This document shows, one piece after another, positions 1 to 7,058 of a DNA stretch of 19,868 nucleotides. This DNA is from an uncultured Oceanospirillales bacterium (lineage in GTDB: Bacteria; Pseudomonadota; Gammaproteobacteria; Pseudomonadales; Litorivicinaceae): assembly GCA_913061245.1 (NCBI GenBank), contig CAJXTO010000010.1, positions 1-19,868 of the forward strand, given 5' to 3'. A program made the translations under genes and the position numbers. The notes under the pieces were generated by a model. The model did not search any database. It had not been told where the DNA came from and saw only the letters and a program-made list of their open reading frames with translations. Positions within the stretch are counted from its first letter, which is position 1. Each line of letters starts with the position of its first letter.

Positions 1-27
1 TTTGATGTTTTGGAGACCAACAACTAA
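1..27 (+). CDS. kdsA: 3' end of kdsA, KDO-8-phosphate synthase (partial, last 8 codons)
   Basis: The first 24 bases read FDVLETNN in frame 1, followed by TAA at 25-27. This resembles the C-terminus of E. coli KdsA, which as I recall it ends in FEELDTSK. kdsA directly precedes eno in many gammaproteobacteria. The stop overlaps the eno start by one base (TAATG), the same junction type used elsewhere in this window. KdsA condenses phosphoenolpyruvate with arabinose-5-phosphate for lipopolysaccharide core synthesis. Only eight residues are visible, so the call rests on the tail match and on gene order. Confidence 0.55.
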   Translation, partial: FDVLETNN

Positions 28-1322
28 TGACTGCTATCGTCAAAGTAATTGGCCGTGAAGTAATGGATTCTCGCGGTAACCCAACGGTTGAAGCCGATGT
101 GATTTTGGAATCAGGTGCGATGGGTCGCGCCTGTGCACCCTCTGGTGCCTCGACTGGTTCGCGCGAAGCACTGGAATTACGTGACCAAGACGCAAGTCGG
201 TATCTCGGTAAGGGTGTTTTACAGGCGGTTCAGAACGTTAACGGTCCAATTGCTCAGTGTGTGATTGGTCGCGACGCATCTGATCAACGTGGTCTTGACG
301 ATGCAATGATCGCTCTTGATGGGACGGATAACAAATCAAGCCTTGGTGCAAACGCAATGCTTGCTGTGTCATTAGCGACAGCTCGAGCGCATGCTGAAGA
401 TCAGAAGATGCCGTTGTATCAGCACATCGCGAATCTGCATGGAAACACAGGATCACTCACTTTGCCTGTGCCAATGATGAACATCTTGAATGGTGGTGAG
501 CACGCAGATAATAACGTTGATATTCAGGAGTTTATGATTCAGCCGGTCTCTGCCAAGAGCTTTGCTGAAGCGCTTCGCATGGGTGCTGAAGTCTTCCATC
601 ATTTGAAAAAAGTATTGGTTGCAGAAGGGATGAATACTGCTGTGGGTGATGAAGGCGGCTTTGCTCCAAATTTGCCATCCAATGAAGCAGCTCTTGCTGT
701 GATTGCAAAGGCAGTTGCCAATGCTGGTTACACCTTGGGTGAAGACATCACGTTGGCGCTTGATTGTGCGTCGAGTGAATTCTACAAGAATGGACAGTAC
801 GACCTTGCTGGCGAAGGCCGTGTCTTCGATGCAGAAGGATTCGCAGATTACTTGGGTCGTTTATGTGATAACTACCCGATCGTCTCCATCGAAGATGGAA
901 TGGACGAGAGTGATTGGGATGGTTGGGCTTATCTAACAAAGACCTTGGGTTCGCGATGTCAGCTTGTCGGCGATGATCTCTTTGTGACCAACACCGCTAT
1001 TTTAAGCCGTGGCATTGAGCAGGGCGTTGGGAATTCAATTTTGATCAAGTTTAATCAGATCGGAACGCTGTCAGAAACGCTTGATGCGATTGGTATGGCG
1101 CAAAAAGCCGGGTTTACGGCGGTCATTTCGCATCGCTCAGGTGAGACAGAAGACACAACGATCGCTGACTTGGCGGTGGGTACATCTGCAGGACAAATTA
1201 AGACAGGGTCACTCTGTCGTTCAGATCGCGTCGCGAAATATAACCAGTTGCTTCGGATTGAAGAAGCATTGGGCTCTCAAGCGAAATATGCCGGCCGTGG
1301 AGCCATTTACGGACAGTCATGA
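27..1322 (+). CDS. eno: Enolase
   Basis: Cytoplasmic enolase (2-phosphoglycerate to phosphoenolpyruvate), 431 aa, the normal bacterial length. Family signatures run the whole length: the mobile loop SGAST (39-43), GGEHADNN (157-163), E168 in IQEFM, and GDEGG (207-211) with catalytic E209. The Mg ligands lie in LALDCA, SIEDG and VGDDLFVTN. The catalytic lysine is in LIKFNQIG and the substrate histidine in SHRSGETED. The start is ATG at 27, with TGGAG at 11-15 inside the end of the upstream gene. It overlaps the KdsA stop by one base and ftsB by four bases (ATGA). It supplies PEP, the co-substrate of KdsA encoded just upstream. Nothing is unusual. Confidence 0.98.
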   Translation: MTAIVKVIGREVMDSRGNPTVEADVILESGAMGRACAPSGASTGSREALELRDQDASRYLGKGVLQAVQNVNGPIAQCVIGRDASDQRGLDDAMIALDGTDNKSSLGANAMLAVSLATARAHAEDQKMPLYQHIANLHGNTGSLTLPVPMMNILNGGEHADNNVDIQEFMIQPVSAKSFAEALRMGAEVFHHLKKVLVAEGMNTAVGDEGGFAPNLPSNEAALAVIAKAVANAGYTLGEDITLALDCASSEFYKNGQYDLAGEGRVFDAEGFADYLGRLCDNYPIVSIEDGMDESDWDGWAYLTKTLGSRCQLVGDDLFVTNTAILSRGIEQGVGNSILIKFNQIGTLSETLDAIGMAQKAGFTAVISHRSGETEDTTIADLAVGTSAGQIKTGSLCRSDRVAKYNQLLRIEEALGSQAKYAGRGAIYGQS

Positions 1323-1615
1323 CGGGTAAGGTCGTTCTCGTCGGACTTGCGATTTTATTGGGGCTGTCTCAGTACCAGCTGTGGTTTGGGACGGGCTCGA
1401 TTTCTGAGTTGCAACGACTGACAGACGAGCTTCAAAAACAAGAGTCTGAAAATCAGCGTTTGATGTCTCGTAATGACGAGTTGGTCTCAGAAATTAATGC
1501 CTTGAAAACAGATCCTGAGGCGATTGAGGAGCTTCTTCGGTCGCGCTTTGGGTATGTCAAAGAAGGTGAAACCTTCGTTCGGTTGTTGCCGAAAGGAGAG
1601 CTCCCGAGTGAGTAA
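1319..1615 (+). CDS. ftsB: Cell division protein FtsB
   Basis: A 98-aa bitopic inner-membrane protein of the FtsQLB divisome subcomplex, which relays activation to the FtsWI septal synthase. A short N-terminus precedes one membrane helix (about residues 4-22). It is followed by the family mark YQLWFG (19-24), a charged coiled coil (about 28-64) and a C-terminal module containing GETFVRLLP (83-91). Each of these aligns with E. coli FtsB. The ATG overlaps the eno stop by four bases. Its end overlaps ispD by eight bases, and the ispD ribosome site lies in its last codons. The eno-ftsB-ispD order is standard for the class. Confidence 0.93.
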   Translation: MTGKVVLVGLAILLGLSQYQLWFGTGSISELQRLTDELQKQESENQRLMSRNDELVSEINALKTDPEAIEELLRSRFGYVKEGETFVRLLPKGELPSE

Positions 1616-2342
1616 ACTTTGGGCTGTGATTCCGGCTGGAGGCAAAGGTCTTCGGTTTGGGTCGCAGGTACCAAAACAATATATGACGGTCGCAGGACAG
1701 CCTGTGCTCGATCATGTGTTGTCTGCATTTCTCAAACCCAATGTATTTCAGGCAATCGTTGTTCCCGTGCCGCCTGATGATCGTCGATTCCATGAATTGA
1801 CGGCATCAGGGGATGATCGTGTTGTTGCGATTGTTGGTGGTGCCGAACGCGCCGACAGCGTTCAGGCTGGGCTTGATTGGATTGACGCTCAGGGTGCAGA
1901 AGCAAGTGATTGGGTATTTGTGCATGATGCGGCTCGACCACTCATTACCCAACATGAACTGCACGCTTTGTTGGATGCAATTGATGCATCCAATTGTCCA
2001 GGTGCCGTCCTCGGTGTGCCAGCGGCAGATACCTTAAAACGTGTCGATCAGATATGCAGTTGTCCTGAGGAGTCAGACAGTTGTATTGCTGAGACAGTTG
2101 ATCGCACCGGTCTTTGGCATGCGATGACGCCTCAGGTCTTTCGGTTGGGAGAGCTATCCAAAGCGCTTCAGAATGCCAAGGAGTCCAATATATTGGTGAC
2201 AGATGAAGCACAGGCGATGGAGGCAAGTGGGCAGCTTCCATGGTTGATTCGGGGTCGGCGATCGAACATCAAGCTGACCTATCCAGAGGACTTAGAATTA
2301 ATCGAAGCACTCTTAGTAGCTCGTGAGGAGGCCGCACTATGA
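1608..2342 (+). CDS. ispD: 2-C-methyl-D-erythritol 4-phosphate cytidylyltransferase
   Basis: IspD transfers CMP from CTP to MEP, the third step of the MEP isoprenoid pathway. I place the start at GTG 1608, after AAAGGAGAG (1592-1600) with seven bases of spacing. That gives 244 aa beginning VSKLWAVIPAGGKG. An in-frame ATG at 1524 would add 28 residues that overlap ftsB and have no counterpart in the family. Visible sites are the CTP loop PAGGKG with R16 and K23 (VPKQY), VHDAARP (105-111), TVDRTGLWHA with R166, VTDEAQA, and K222 in NIKLTYPEDL. The loop before TVDR is about seven residues longer than in E. coli and holds cysteines 150, 152 and 158. The end overlaps ispF by four bases. Confidence 0.95.
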   Translation: MSKLWAVIPAGGKGLRFGSQVPKQYMTVAGQPVLDHVLSAFLKPNVFQAIVVPVPPDDRRFHELTASGDDRVVAIVGGAERADSVQAGLDWIDAQGAEASDWVFVHDAARPLITQHELHALLDAIDASNCPGAVLGVPAADTLKRVDQICSCPEESDSCIAETVDRTGLWHAMTPQVFRLGELSKALQNAKESNILVTDEAQAMEASGQLPWLIRGRRSNIKLTYPEDLELIEALLVAREEAAL

Positions 2343-2815
2343 TTCGTATCGGACAGGGCTTTGATGTGCATCGGGTCGAAGCGGGGGACGGTATGACCCT
2401 CGGTGGTCTCTGGGTTCCTTGTGATTACCGAATCGTTGCTCACAGTGATGGTGATATTGTCTTGCATGCTGTGATGGATGCCATGCTTGGCGCACTTGCG
2501 CTTGGTGACATTGGCCTGCTATTTCCAGATACCGATTCTCAATTTAAGGGTGCAGATTCTGCTGAGTTAACGCGTGAGGTGCGCCGGTTGTGTCTGCAAC
2601 AAGGCTATTCAGTGTCTAATCTTGATATCACGATCTTATGTGAAGTACCGAAGATCGGACCTATTCGAGAAGCCATGCGCCAGTGTATCGCAGATGTTTT
2701 AGAGACACCGTTGGATCGAGTGTCAGTGAAAGCGTCAACAACCGAAAAACTTGGGTTTGTTGGTCGTGGTGAGGGTATCGCCGTGATGACTTCTGTATTG
2801 ATGCGTGCCCATTGA
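2339..2815 (+). CDS. ispF: 2-C-methyl-D-erythritol 2,4-cyclodiphosphate synthase
   Basis: IspF cyclises CDP-ME-2-phosphate to MEcPP with loss of CMP. At 158 aa it has the usual length of this homotrimeric enzyme. Metal ligands D9 and H11 (GFDVHR) and H43 (IVLHAVMDA) are present. So are the substrate loop AHSDGD (34-39), GDIGLLFPDTD, and the C-terminal KASTTEKLGF plus GRGEGIAV. It begins with ATG overlapping the ispD stop (ATGA), and its own stop overlaps the truD TTG (TTGA). The adjacent ispD-ispF pair acts in the same pathway that yields undecaprenyl and quinone side chains. Confidence 0.97.
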   Translation: MIRIGQGFDVHRVEAGDGMTLGGLWVPCDYRIVAHSDGDIVLHAVMDAMLGALALGDIGLLFPDTDSQFKGADSAELTREVRRLCLQQGYSVSNLDITILCEVPKIGPIREAMRQCIADVLETPLDRVSVKASTTEKLGFVGRGEGIAVMTSVLMRAH

Positions 2816-3876
2816 GTACGCTTGTCTACGGATCACGATCAATCGATCTCGCCCATCTGCCAAAGGCACATGGTGACTCGGTTTTTGACGGTTCCTATCG
2901 ATCGGATGCATCTGATTTTGTTGTCACAGAAGATCTTGGGTTTGAACCTGAGGGTACAGGTCCACATATTTGGGCACTGATTCGAAAGACGGGAATCTCA
3001 ACCGAAGAGGCGTCATCCCGGTTAGCTCAAGCGTCAAAAACTTCGCGGAAAGAGCTGGGCTACGCCGGTAAAAAAGATACCAAAGCAATCGCGACTCAAT
3101 GGATCAGTCTTCCAGAGAGTGCGTTGATTGAAGAGGGTCCGATTGATGAGACTCTTGAAGTGTTAAGGCTGACTAAGAACCAGCGAAAATTAAAAATTGG
3201 GCAGTTGGCCGGTAATCGGTTTCATTTGAGACTCCAGGGCTCTGTCATCGATGACCTGAAAGCACGTATTCAAGTGATTGCTGAACAGGGTGTGCCGAAT
3301 TATTTTGGATTGCAGCGTTTTGGACGCTCAGGCTCAAACCTGGAGGCGGCACGTCGGCTTGCTCGACGTGATCCTCAGGGACGGCGACGATTGCATCCAA
3401 AAGATGGGATGGCTGCGTCAGCGGCTCGATCTGCGGGTTTTAATGCCATTTTGGCAGAGCGATTAACAACCAATCGTTGGCTCGAGGTGTGCGTTGGTGA
3501 TGTGGTGTCGCTAGCTGGTCGCGGTAGCCACTTCGCAGTGTCTGAGACTGAGCTCTCTTCCGTCTGTGAGCGTATTCAGGCAGGGGAGCTTGATCCAACT
3601 GCGCCAATGGCCGGGCGCCAAACGAAAACATCAATTGATCAGGCTGATTTTGAGCGCTCCATTCTCCAGACTGATCCTGAACTGTATGCATGGATGCGCG
3701 GTGTGTTTCGGGATGAAGATCGACGCGCGGTCCGTATACTGCCAAAGCAGTTGGAAGCAGAGGTGTCAGGCAATACACTCGAATTGTCGTTTTGGTTGCC
3801 TAAGGGCTCGTTTGCGACAGCGTTATTGAATGAATTAGGGAATTTGCAGGAGGCACATGCACGGTCTGCTTCATGA
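2812..3876 (+). CDS. truD: tRNA pseudouridine(13) synthase TruD
   Basis: TruD converts U13 of certain tRNAs to pseudouridine. At 354 aa it is close to the family norm. Motifs in order are DFVVTE (35-40), the catalytic motif GYAGKKDTKA with D89 as nucleophile, ATQWISLP, and GVPNYFGLQRFG before the inserted TRUD domain. The C-terminus FWLPKGSFATALLNEL closes the fold. The start is a TTG at 2812 overlapping the ispF stop (TTGA). No ATG lies near the expected N-terminus, so this weak start looks genuine and may keep expression low through coupling. surE, which usually follows truD, is missing, and pcm follows directly. Confidence 0.95.
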   Translation: MSTLVYGSRSIDLAHLPKAHGDSVFDGSYRSDASDFVVTEDLGFEPEGTGPHIWALIRKTGISTEEASSRLAQASKTSRKELGYAGKKDTKAIATQWISLPESALIEEGPIDETLEVLRLTKNQRKLKIGQLAGNRFHLRLQGSVIDDLKARIQVIAEQGVPNYFGLQRFGRSGSNLEAARRLARRDPQGRRRLHPKDGMAASAARSAGFNAILAERLTTNRWLEVCVGDVVSLAGRGSHFAVSETELSSVCERIQAGELDPTAPMAGRQTKTSIDQADFERSILQTDPELYAWMRGVFRDEDRRAVRILPKQLEAEVSGNTLELSFWLPKGSFATALLNELGNLQEAHARSAS

Positions 3877-4498
3877 GCGTGGTCAAAGCCGCTTAGTTGA
3901 GACGCTTGGCGATTTGGGGATCAACGATGTGTTCGTCTTGGATGCGTTTCGTCGTGTGCCGCGGCATCTGTTTGTCGATCCTGCAGTGGCTGATTCGGCC
4001 TATACCGATGTGACTTTGCCGCTTGGATATCAGCAAACGCTGTCGCAACCGTCTGTCGTCGCTCGGATGTTGGAGTTATTACGCGGTGGCCGCCATTTAA
4101 GTCGTGTATTGGAGGTTGGCGCCGGGTCTGGATTTCAGACAGGGCTTTTAGGTCATTTGGCCGAGCAGGTCTTTGCGATTGAGCGAATCGCACCATTGGC
4201 AACCGAAGCGAGAAAGCGTATGGATACGCTCGAGCTTGAGAATGTCGTCATCCGGCATGGAGATGGATTGCTTGGTTGGCCTGAGTTCGCACCCTTTGAT
4301 GGCATTATTTTGGCCGCTTGTCCTGAGTCTGTTCCGGGTGCGTTGTTCGAGCAGTTAGCTGACGGTGGACGTTTAATTGCACCTGTCGGTTTAGGTCAAA
4401 AACAGCAGTTGATTTTGTATATTCGCGATGGCGAGACAATCGATGAAATCCCGCTTGATACCGCGTTTTTTGTTCCCGCTTTGGCAGGTCTTGAATGA
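3857..4498 (+). CDS. pcm: Protein-L-isoaspartate O-methyltransferase
   Basis: Pcm uses S-adenosylmethionine to methylate isoaspartyl residues in aged proteins, starting their repair. At 213 aa it resembles E. coli and Pseudomonas Pcm throughout. Visible features are RRVPRHLFVD (32-41), the signature TLSQPSVVARM (61-71), the SAM loop VLEVGAGSGFQT (84-95), and an acidic residue in AIERI. The C-terminal FVPAL is also present. The ATG at 3857 lies only three bases after AGGAGG (3848-3853) and overlaps the truD end by 20 bases. The N-terminal length matches Pseudomonas, so I keep this start. It is normally next to surE, which is absent. The end overlaps the next gene by ATGA. Confidence 0.95.
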   Translation: MHGLLHERGQSRLVETLGDLGINDVFVLDAFRRVPRHLFVDPAVADSAYTDVTLPLGYQQTLSQPSVVARMLELLRGGRHLSRVLEVGAGSGFQTGLLGHLAEQVFAIERIAPLATEARKRMDTLELENVVIRHGDGLLGWPEFAPFDGIILAACPESVPGALFEQLADGGRLIAPVGLGQKQQLILYIRDGETIDEIPLDTAFFVPALAGLE

Positions 4499-5373
4499 GC
4501 TGGTTTTCGATCTGGCTTCGTGGTCTTGCGATGGGTGCAGCCGATGCTGTACCGGGAGTTTCCGGCGGCACGGTCGCTTTTCTCACCGGTATTTATGAAC
4601 GGTGGTTGGCTGTTTTGACCTCTGTGACACCTGAATTGTGGACAGTCTTTCGGAACGAGGGCGTTCGCGGATTGTGGGTTAAGTTGGATGGTAGTTTTGT
4701 CGCGCCATTGCTGGTTGGCATTTTGATGTCACTGATCACACTCGCACACTGGATCAAAGATTGGCTTGATAGTGTGCCCGAACGCGTATGGGGATTTTTC
4801 TTTGGGCTTGTGATCGCGATGGGTATTGCACTCTTGTCTGACCTACGATCCTCAATGCGGCTTAAAGACTGGGGCTTTCTCGTTATTGGTGTCTTGATCG
4901 CTTTGGTTCTCGGGCTACAAACACCGCAAACAGCTGAACCTGCATTGTGGGTTTGGCCTTTGGCTGGAGCGATGGCCTTGTCTGCGATGTTACTGCCTGG
5001 GATTTCCGGAAGCTTTTTACTCCTGCTGACAGGTTTGTATCCAGCGTTGATCAGCGCAGTCAGTGCTTTTGATGTCTCGATATTGCTTTTATTCATCAGC
5101 GGTGGTGCGGTTGGTATTTTGCTGATGGCGCACATTCTGAAAGCGTTACTCGCCACATATCACACAGAAGTCTTGAGCTGTCTGACAGGTGTTGTATTTG
5201 GTGCATTGGTTCGCGTGTGGCCATGGCAAGGTGCAGGCGATGATGGTTCGTTGCTCTTATTGATACCGAACCACGACATGCTCTGGATTCCTCTGGTATT
5301 TGGCCTCGGCGGATTTATCTTGGCATCATTGGCACTTAAGTTCTCAGCAGACAATGGGACTGCAATTCGATGA
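4495..5373 (+). CDS. DUF368 family polyprenyl-phosphate transporter (PopT-like)
   Basis: A 292-aa polytopic inner-membrane protein with about eight hydrophobic segments. The DUF368 signature is clear: ADAVPGVSGGT (17-26) near the N-terminus and a second, related LPGISGSFLLLLTGLY at about 167-182. This gives the pseudo-repeated architecture of the family. DUF368 proteins (PopT) have been shown in recent work on Vibrio cholerae and Gram-positive bacteria to recycle undecaprenyl phosphate across the membrane, in parallel with DedA/UptA proteins. Function here is inferred from family membership. It overlaps pcm and nlpD by ATGA on both sides, so it is translated within the same unit. The neighbouring isoprenoid and envelope genes fit that role. 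Confidence 0.88.
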   Translation: MSWFSIWLRGLAMGAADAVPGVSGGTVAFLTGIYERWLAVLTSVTPELWTVFRNEGVRGLWVKLDGSFVAPLLVGILMSLITLAHWIKDWLDSVPERVWGFFFGLVIAMGIALLSDLRSSMRLKDWGFLVIGVLIALVLGLQTPQTAEPALWVWPLAGAMALSAMLLPGISGSFLLLLTGLYPALISAVSAFDVSILLLFISGGAVGILLMAHILKALLATYHTEVLSCLTGVVFGALVRVWPWQGAGDDGSLLLLIPNHDMLWIPLVFGLGGFILASLALKFSADNGTAIR

Positions 5374-6188
5374 AACGTCTGTGGCTCACAATCGGCTTAT
5401 TGGTTGGCTGCTCGGCACCCTATGAAGTGCCAACAGACAATTTGGGCCGACCTTTGGAGCGCGTAAAACCAAAGGTCACCACGATTGATGCCGGTAATTT
5501 GGATGCTGAAGAACCTGGGTCGCGTTATGTCGTCAGGCGTGGGGATACATTGTTTTCGATTGCTTGGCGCTTCGAGCAAGACCCCGATGTCCTGCGTCGC
5601 CGCAATCAGTTGAATTCTGATGTGATTACACCAGGTCAGTCGTTGAAATTGAAAGGTGAAGTACCGCCTGAACCCAAACCTAAGGCGATCACTCCACCAC
5701 CAATCAAGGCCGAGCCAGAGCCAGTCAAGAAGCCAACAGTTGCACAAAAACCAAAGGTAGAGCCGAAGAAAAAGCCAAAGCCACAACCTAAAGCGTCGCC
5801 GGTGCCTCAGTTTACGGGTTGGCAGTGGCCAGTGAATGGTCCGATTCTTGAGGCTTACTCTGAAAAGACGCGATTCAGTCGGTCTGTGCAACTCGGTGGC
5901 AAGGTCGGGACTCCTGTAAAAGCGGCAGCCAGCGGTCGCGTCGTCTATGCAGGTGATGGTCTTGTGGGCTTCGGTAACCTCGTGATCATCAGCCATGAAG
6001 ACAAACTCTTGAGTGCGTATGGTCACAACCAAAGCTTGAATGTGAAAGTTGGTGATGTCGTGCGTGCAGGCCAAGTGATCGCGAACATGGGTTCAACTGG
6101 GACTGATCGGGTGAAGCTGCATTTTGAGATCCGAAAGCAGGGTAAGCCCATCAACCCTGTCTCACTACTACCAAAGCGCAGGTCGTAG
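5370..6188 (+). CDS. nlpD: Murein hydrolase activator lipoprotein NlpD
   Basis: A 272-aa outer-membrane lipoprotein that activates amidase AmiC-type enzymes during cell separation. A short signal peptide ends in the lipobox LVGC with C14 as the lipidated residue. A LysM domain (about 52-95, YVVRRGDTLFSIAWRF) binds murein. A Pro/Lys-rich linker (about 98-147, including a PPP run at 109-111) leads to a LytM/M23 domain (about 160-266). The M23 zinc site is degenerate: the usual HxxxD is replaced around QLGGKVGTP, and the HLHFE motif reads KLHFE (249-253). This is the non-catalytic form expected for NlpD. The gene lies directly upstream of rpoS, and in E. coli the main rpoS promoter lies inside nlpD. 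Confidence 0.95.
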   Translation: MKRLWLTIGLLVGCSAPYEVPTDNLGRPLERVKPKVTTIDAGNLDAEEPGSRYVVRRGDTLFSIAWRFEQDPDVLRRRNQLNSDVITPGQSLKLKGEVPPEPKPKAITPPPIKAEPEPVKKPTVAQKPKVEPKKKPKPQPKASPVPQFTGWQWPVNGPILEAYSEKTRFSRSVQLGGKVGTPVKAAASGRVVYAGDGLVGFGNLVIISHEDKLLSAYGHNQSLNVKVGDVVRAGQVIANMGSTGTDRVKLHFEIRKQGKPINPVSLLPKRRS

Positions 6189-6215
6189 TCCTTCAGTCCA
6201 TCACGCTGATCTTTC

Positions 6216-6273
6216 GAGAGTGAATATAACTGTCCTCCCAAGACAAGGAGATCGTTATGATTGATTCACTCTC
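6216..6273 (+). promoter_or_regulatory. Predicted hairpin enclosing the rpoS ribosome site and start codon
   Basis: GAGAGTGAAT at 6216-6225 is perfectly complementary to ATTCACTCTC at 6264-6273, which forms part of rpoS codons 3-6. The 38-base loop between the arms holds the Shine-Dalgarno AGGAG (6246-6250) and the ATG (6257). Inside it, CTCC (6235-6238) can pair with GGAG (6247-6250), directly masking the ribosome site. This resembles in principle the inhibitory rpoS leader of E. coli that small RNAs open, although the sequences are unrelated. A TATAAC at 6225-6230 resembles a -10 box but has no convincing -35. Pairing is seen directly; a regulatory role is inferred. Confidence 0.5.
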
Positions 6274-7057
6274 AAATGCAACTTACTTAAATCATCTGAA
6301 CCAACATGAGCTCATGACAGCCAAGGAAGAGCTTGAGCTCGGCCGGCGTGTGCAACAGGGCTGTCAGAAAGCGCGCACCGAATTTATTCAGCGAAACTTA
6401 AAGCTTGTGATCAGCCTCGCAGGTCGTTACCGCGGTCGCGGGCTGGATGTTGCCGATTTAGTCGAAGAGGGCAATATCGGGCTCATGCGTGCGGTCGACA
6501 AATACGATCCCGAAATGGGGTACCGCTTTTCGACCTATGCGGCTTGGTGGATTCGCCAAGCAGTTGAGCGGGCGCTCATGAATCAAGTCAAAACGGTACG
6601 GACGCCAATTCACAAACAGCGTGAGTTTCGACAAGAGCGTAAAGCCATTGAGGCAGAAAATGAGACGTTGCCAGGATACGCAAAGCGCAATATGGATCAT
6701 TGGTTCAATCCAAGTGAGCAAATCATCTCGCTTGATCAAGCGGTCGATGGGTTAGATGGATCAACTGGCGTTGATCTCTTGGAGTCTGATGCGCCGAGCC
6801 CTGAAGAGCTTGCAGTGAATCAAGAAGATCGTGAAAACGTCGCTGCCTGGCTCAACTTATTGCCAGATCTACCTCGCATGGTGGTGATGCGTCGCTATGG
6901 TTTGGATGGCCGAGACAGCGAGACGTTGTCAGCGATTGGTGCGCGTTTGGGGACGACCCGGGAGCGGGTCCGACAAATTCAGGTGGAGGCACTTCGATTG
7001 CTCCGCCGGATGGTCGAATCGGGACGCATTCCGGCAGATGCTGCAATCTTGAGTTAA
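6257..7057 (+). CDS. rpoS: RNA polymerase sigma factor RpoS (short form)
   Basis: The stationary-phase/general-stress sigma factor, identified by position after nlpD and by sequence. Region 1.2 starts within the first ten residues. Region 2 is strong (DLVEEGNIGLMRAVDKYDP, 67-85; FSTYAAWWIRQAVERALMNQ, 91-110). Region 4.2 carries TTRERVRQIQVEALRLLR (233-250). R122 occupies the place of RpoS K173, where RpoD has Glu. The protein is 266 aa against about 330 in E. coli. Region 1.1 is missing, and the segment between PIH (117-119) and ISLDQ is about 12 residues shorter, losing the region 3 helix-turn-helix sequence. The start is ATG 6257 after AGGAG (6246-6250). An in-frame TAA at 6227 rules out a long N-terminal extension. 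Confidence 0.9.
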   Translation: MIDSLSNATYLNHLNQHELMTAKEELELGRRVQQGCQKARTEFIQRNLKLVISLAGRYRGRGLDVADLVEEGNIGLMRAVDKYDPEMGYRFSTYAAWWIRQAVERALMNQVKTVRTPIHKQREFRQERKAIEAENETLPGYAKRNMDHWFNPSEQIISLDQAVDGLDGSTGVDLLESDAPSPEELAVNQEDRENVAAWLNLLPDLPRMVVMRRYGLDGRDSETLSAIGARLGTTRERVRQIQVEALRLLRRMVESGRIPADAAILS

Positions 7058-7058
7058 A

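Noticed and set aside
1524..1607. 28-residue N-terminal extension of IspD from ATG 1524
   Set aside because: It overlaps ftsB coding sequence, has no family counterpart, and a strong ribosome site precedes GTG 1608.
4593..5156. 187-aa antisense reading frame opposite the DUF368 gene
   Set aside because: It lies wholly under a well-supported membrane protein gene and shows no recognisable domain.
5397..6074. 225-aa antisense reading frame opposite nlpD
   Set aside because: Its Trp/Leu/Phe-rich composition is the mirror of the Pro/Lys linker of NlpD; no ribosome site or family resemblance.
6202..6230. Complete promoter just upstream of rpoS based on TATAAC
   Set aside because: No acceptable -35 hexamer at 16-18 bases; the element overlaps the hairpin arm. 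Kept only as a remark.
6955..6970. GACCCG/CGGGTC hairpin near the rpoS end as a terminator for fdxA
   Set aside because: It has a perfect six-base stem but no T tract on either strand, and is explained by region 4.2 codons.
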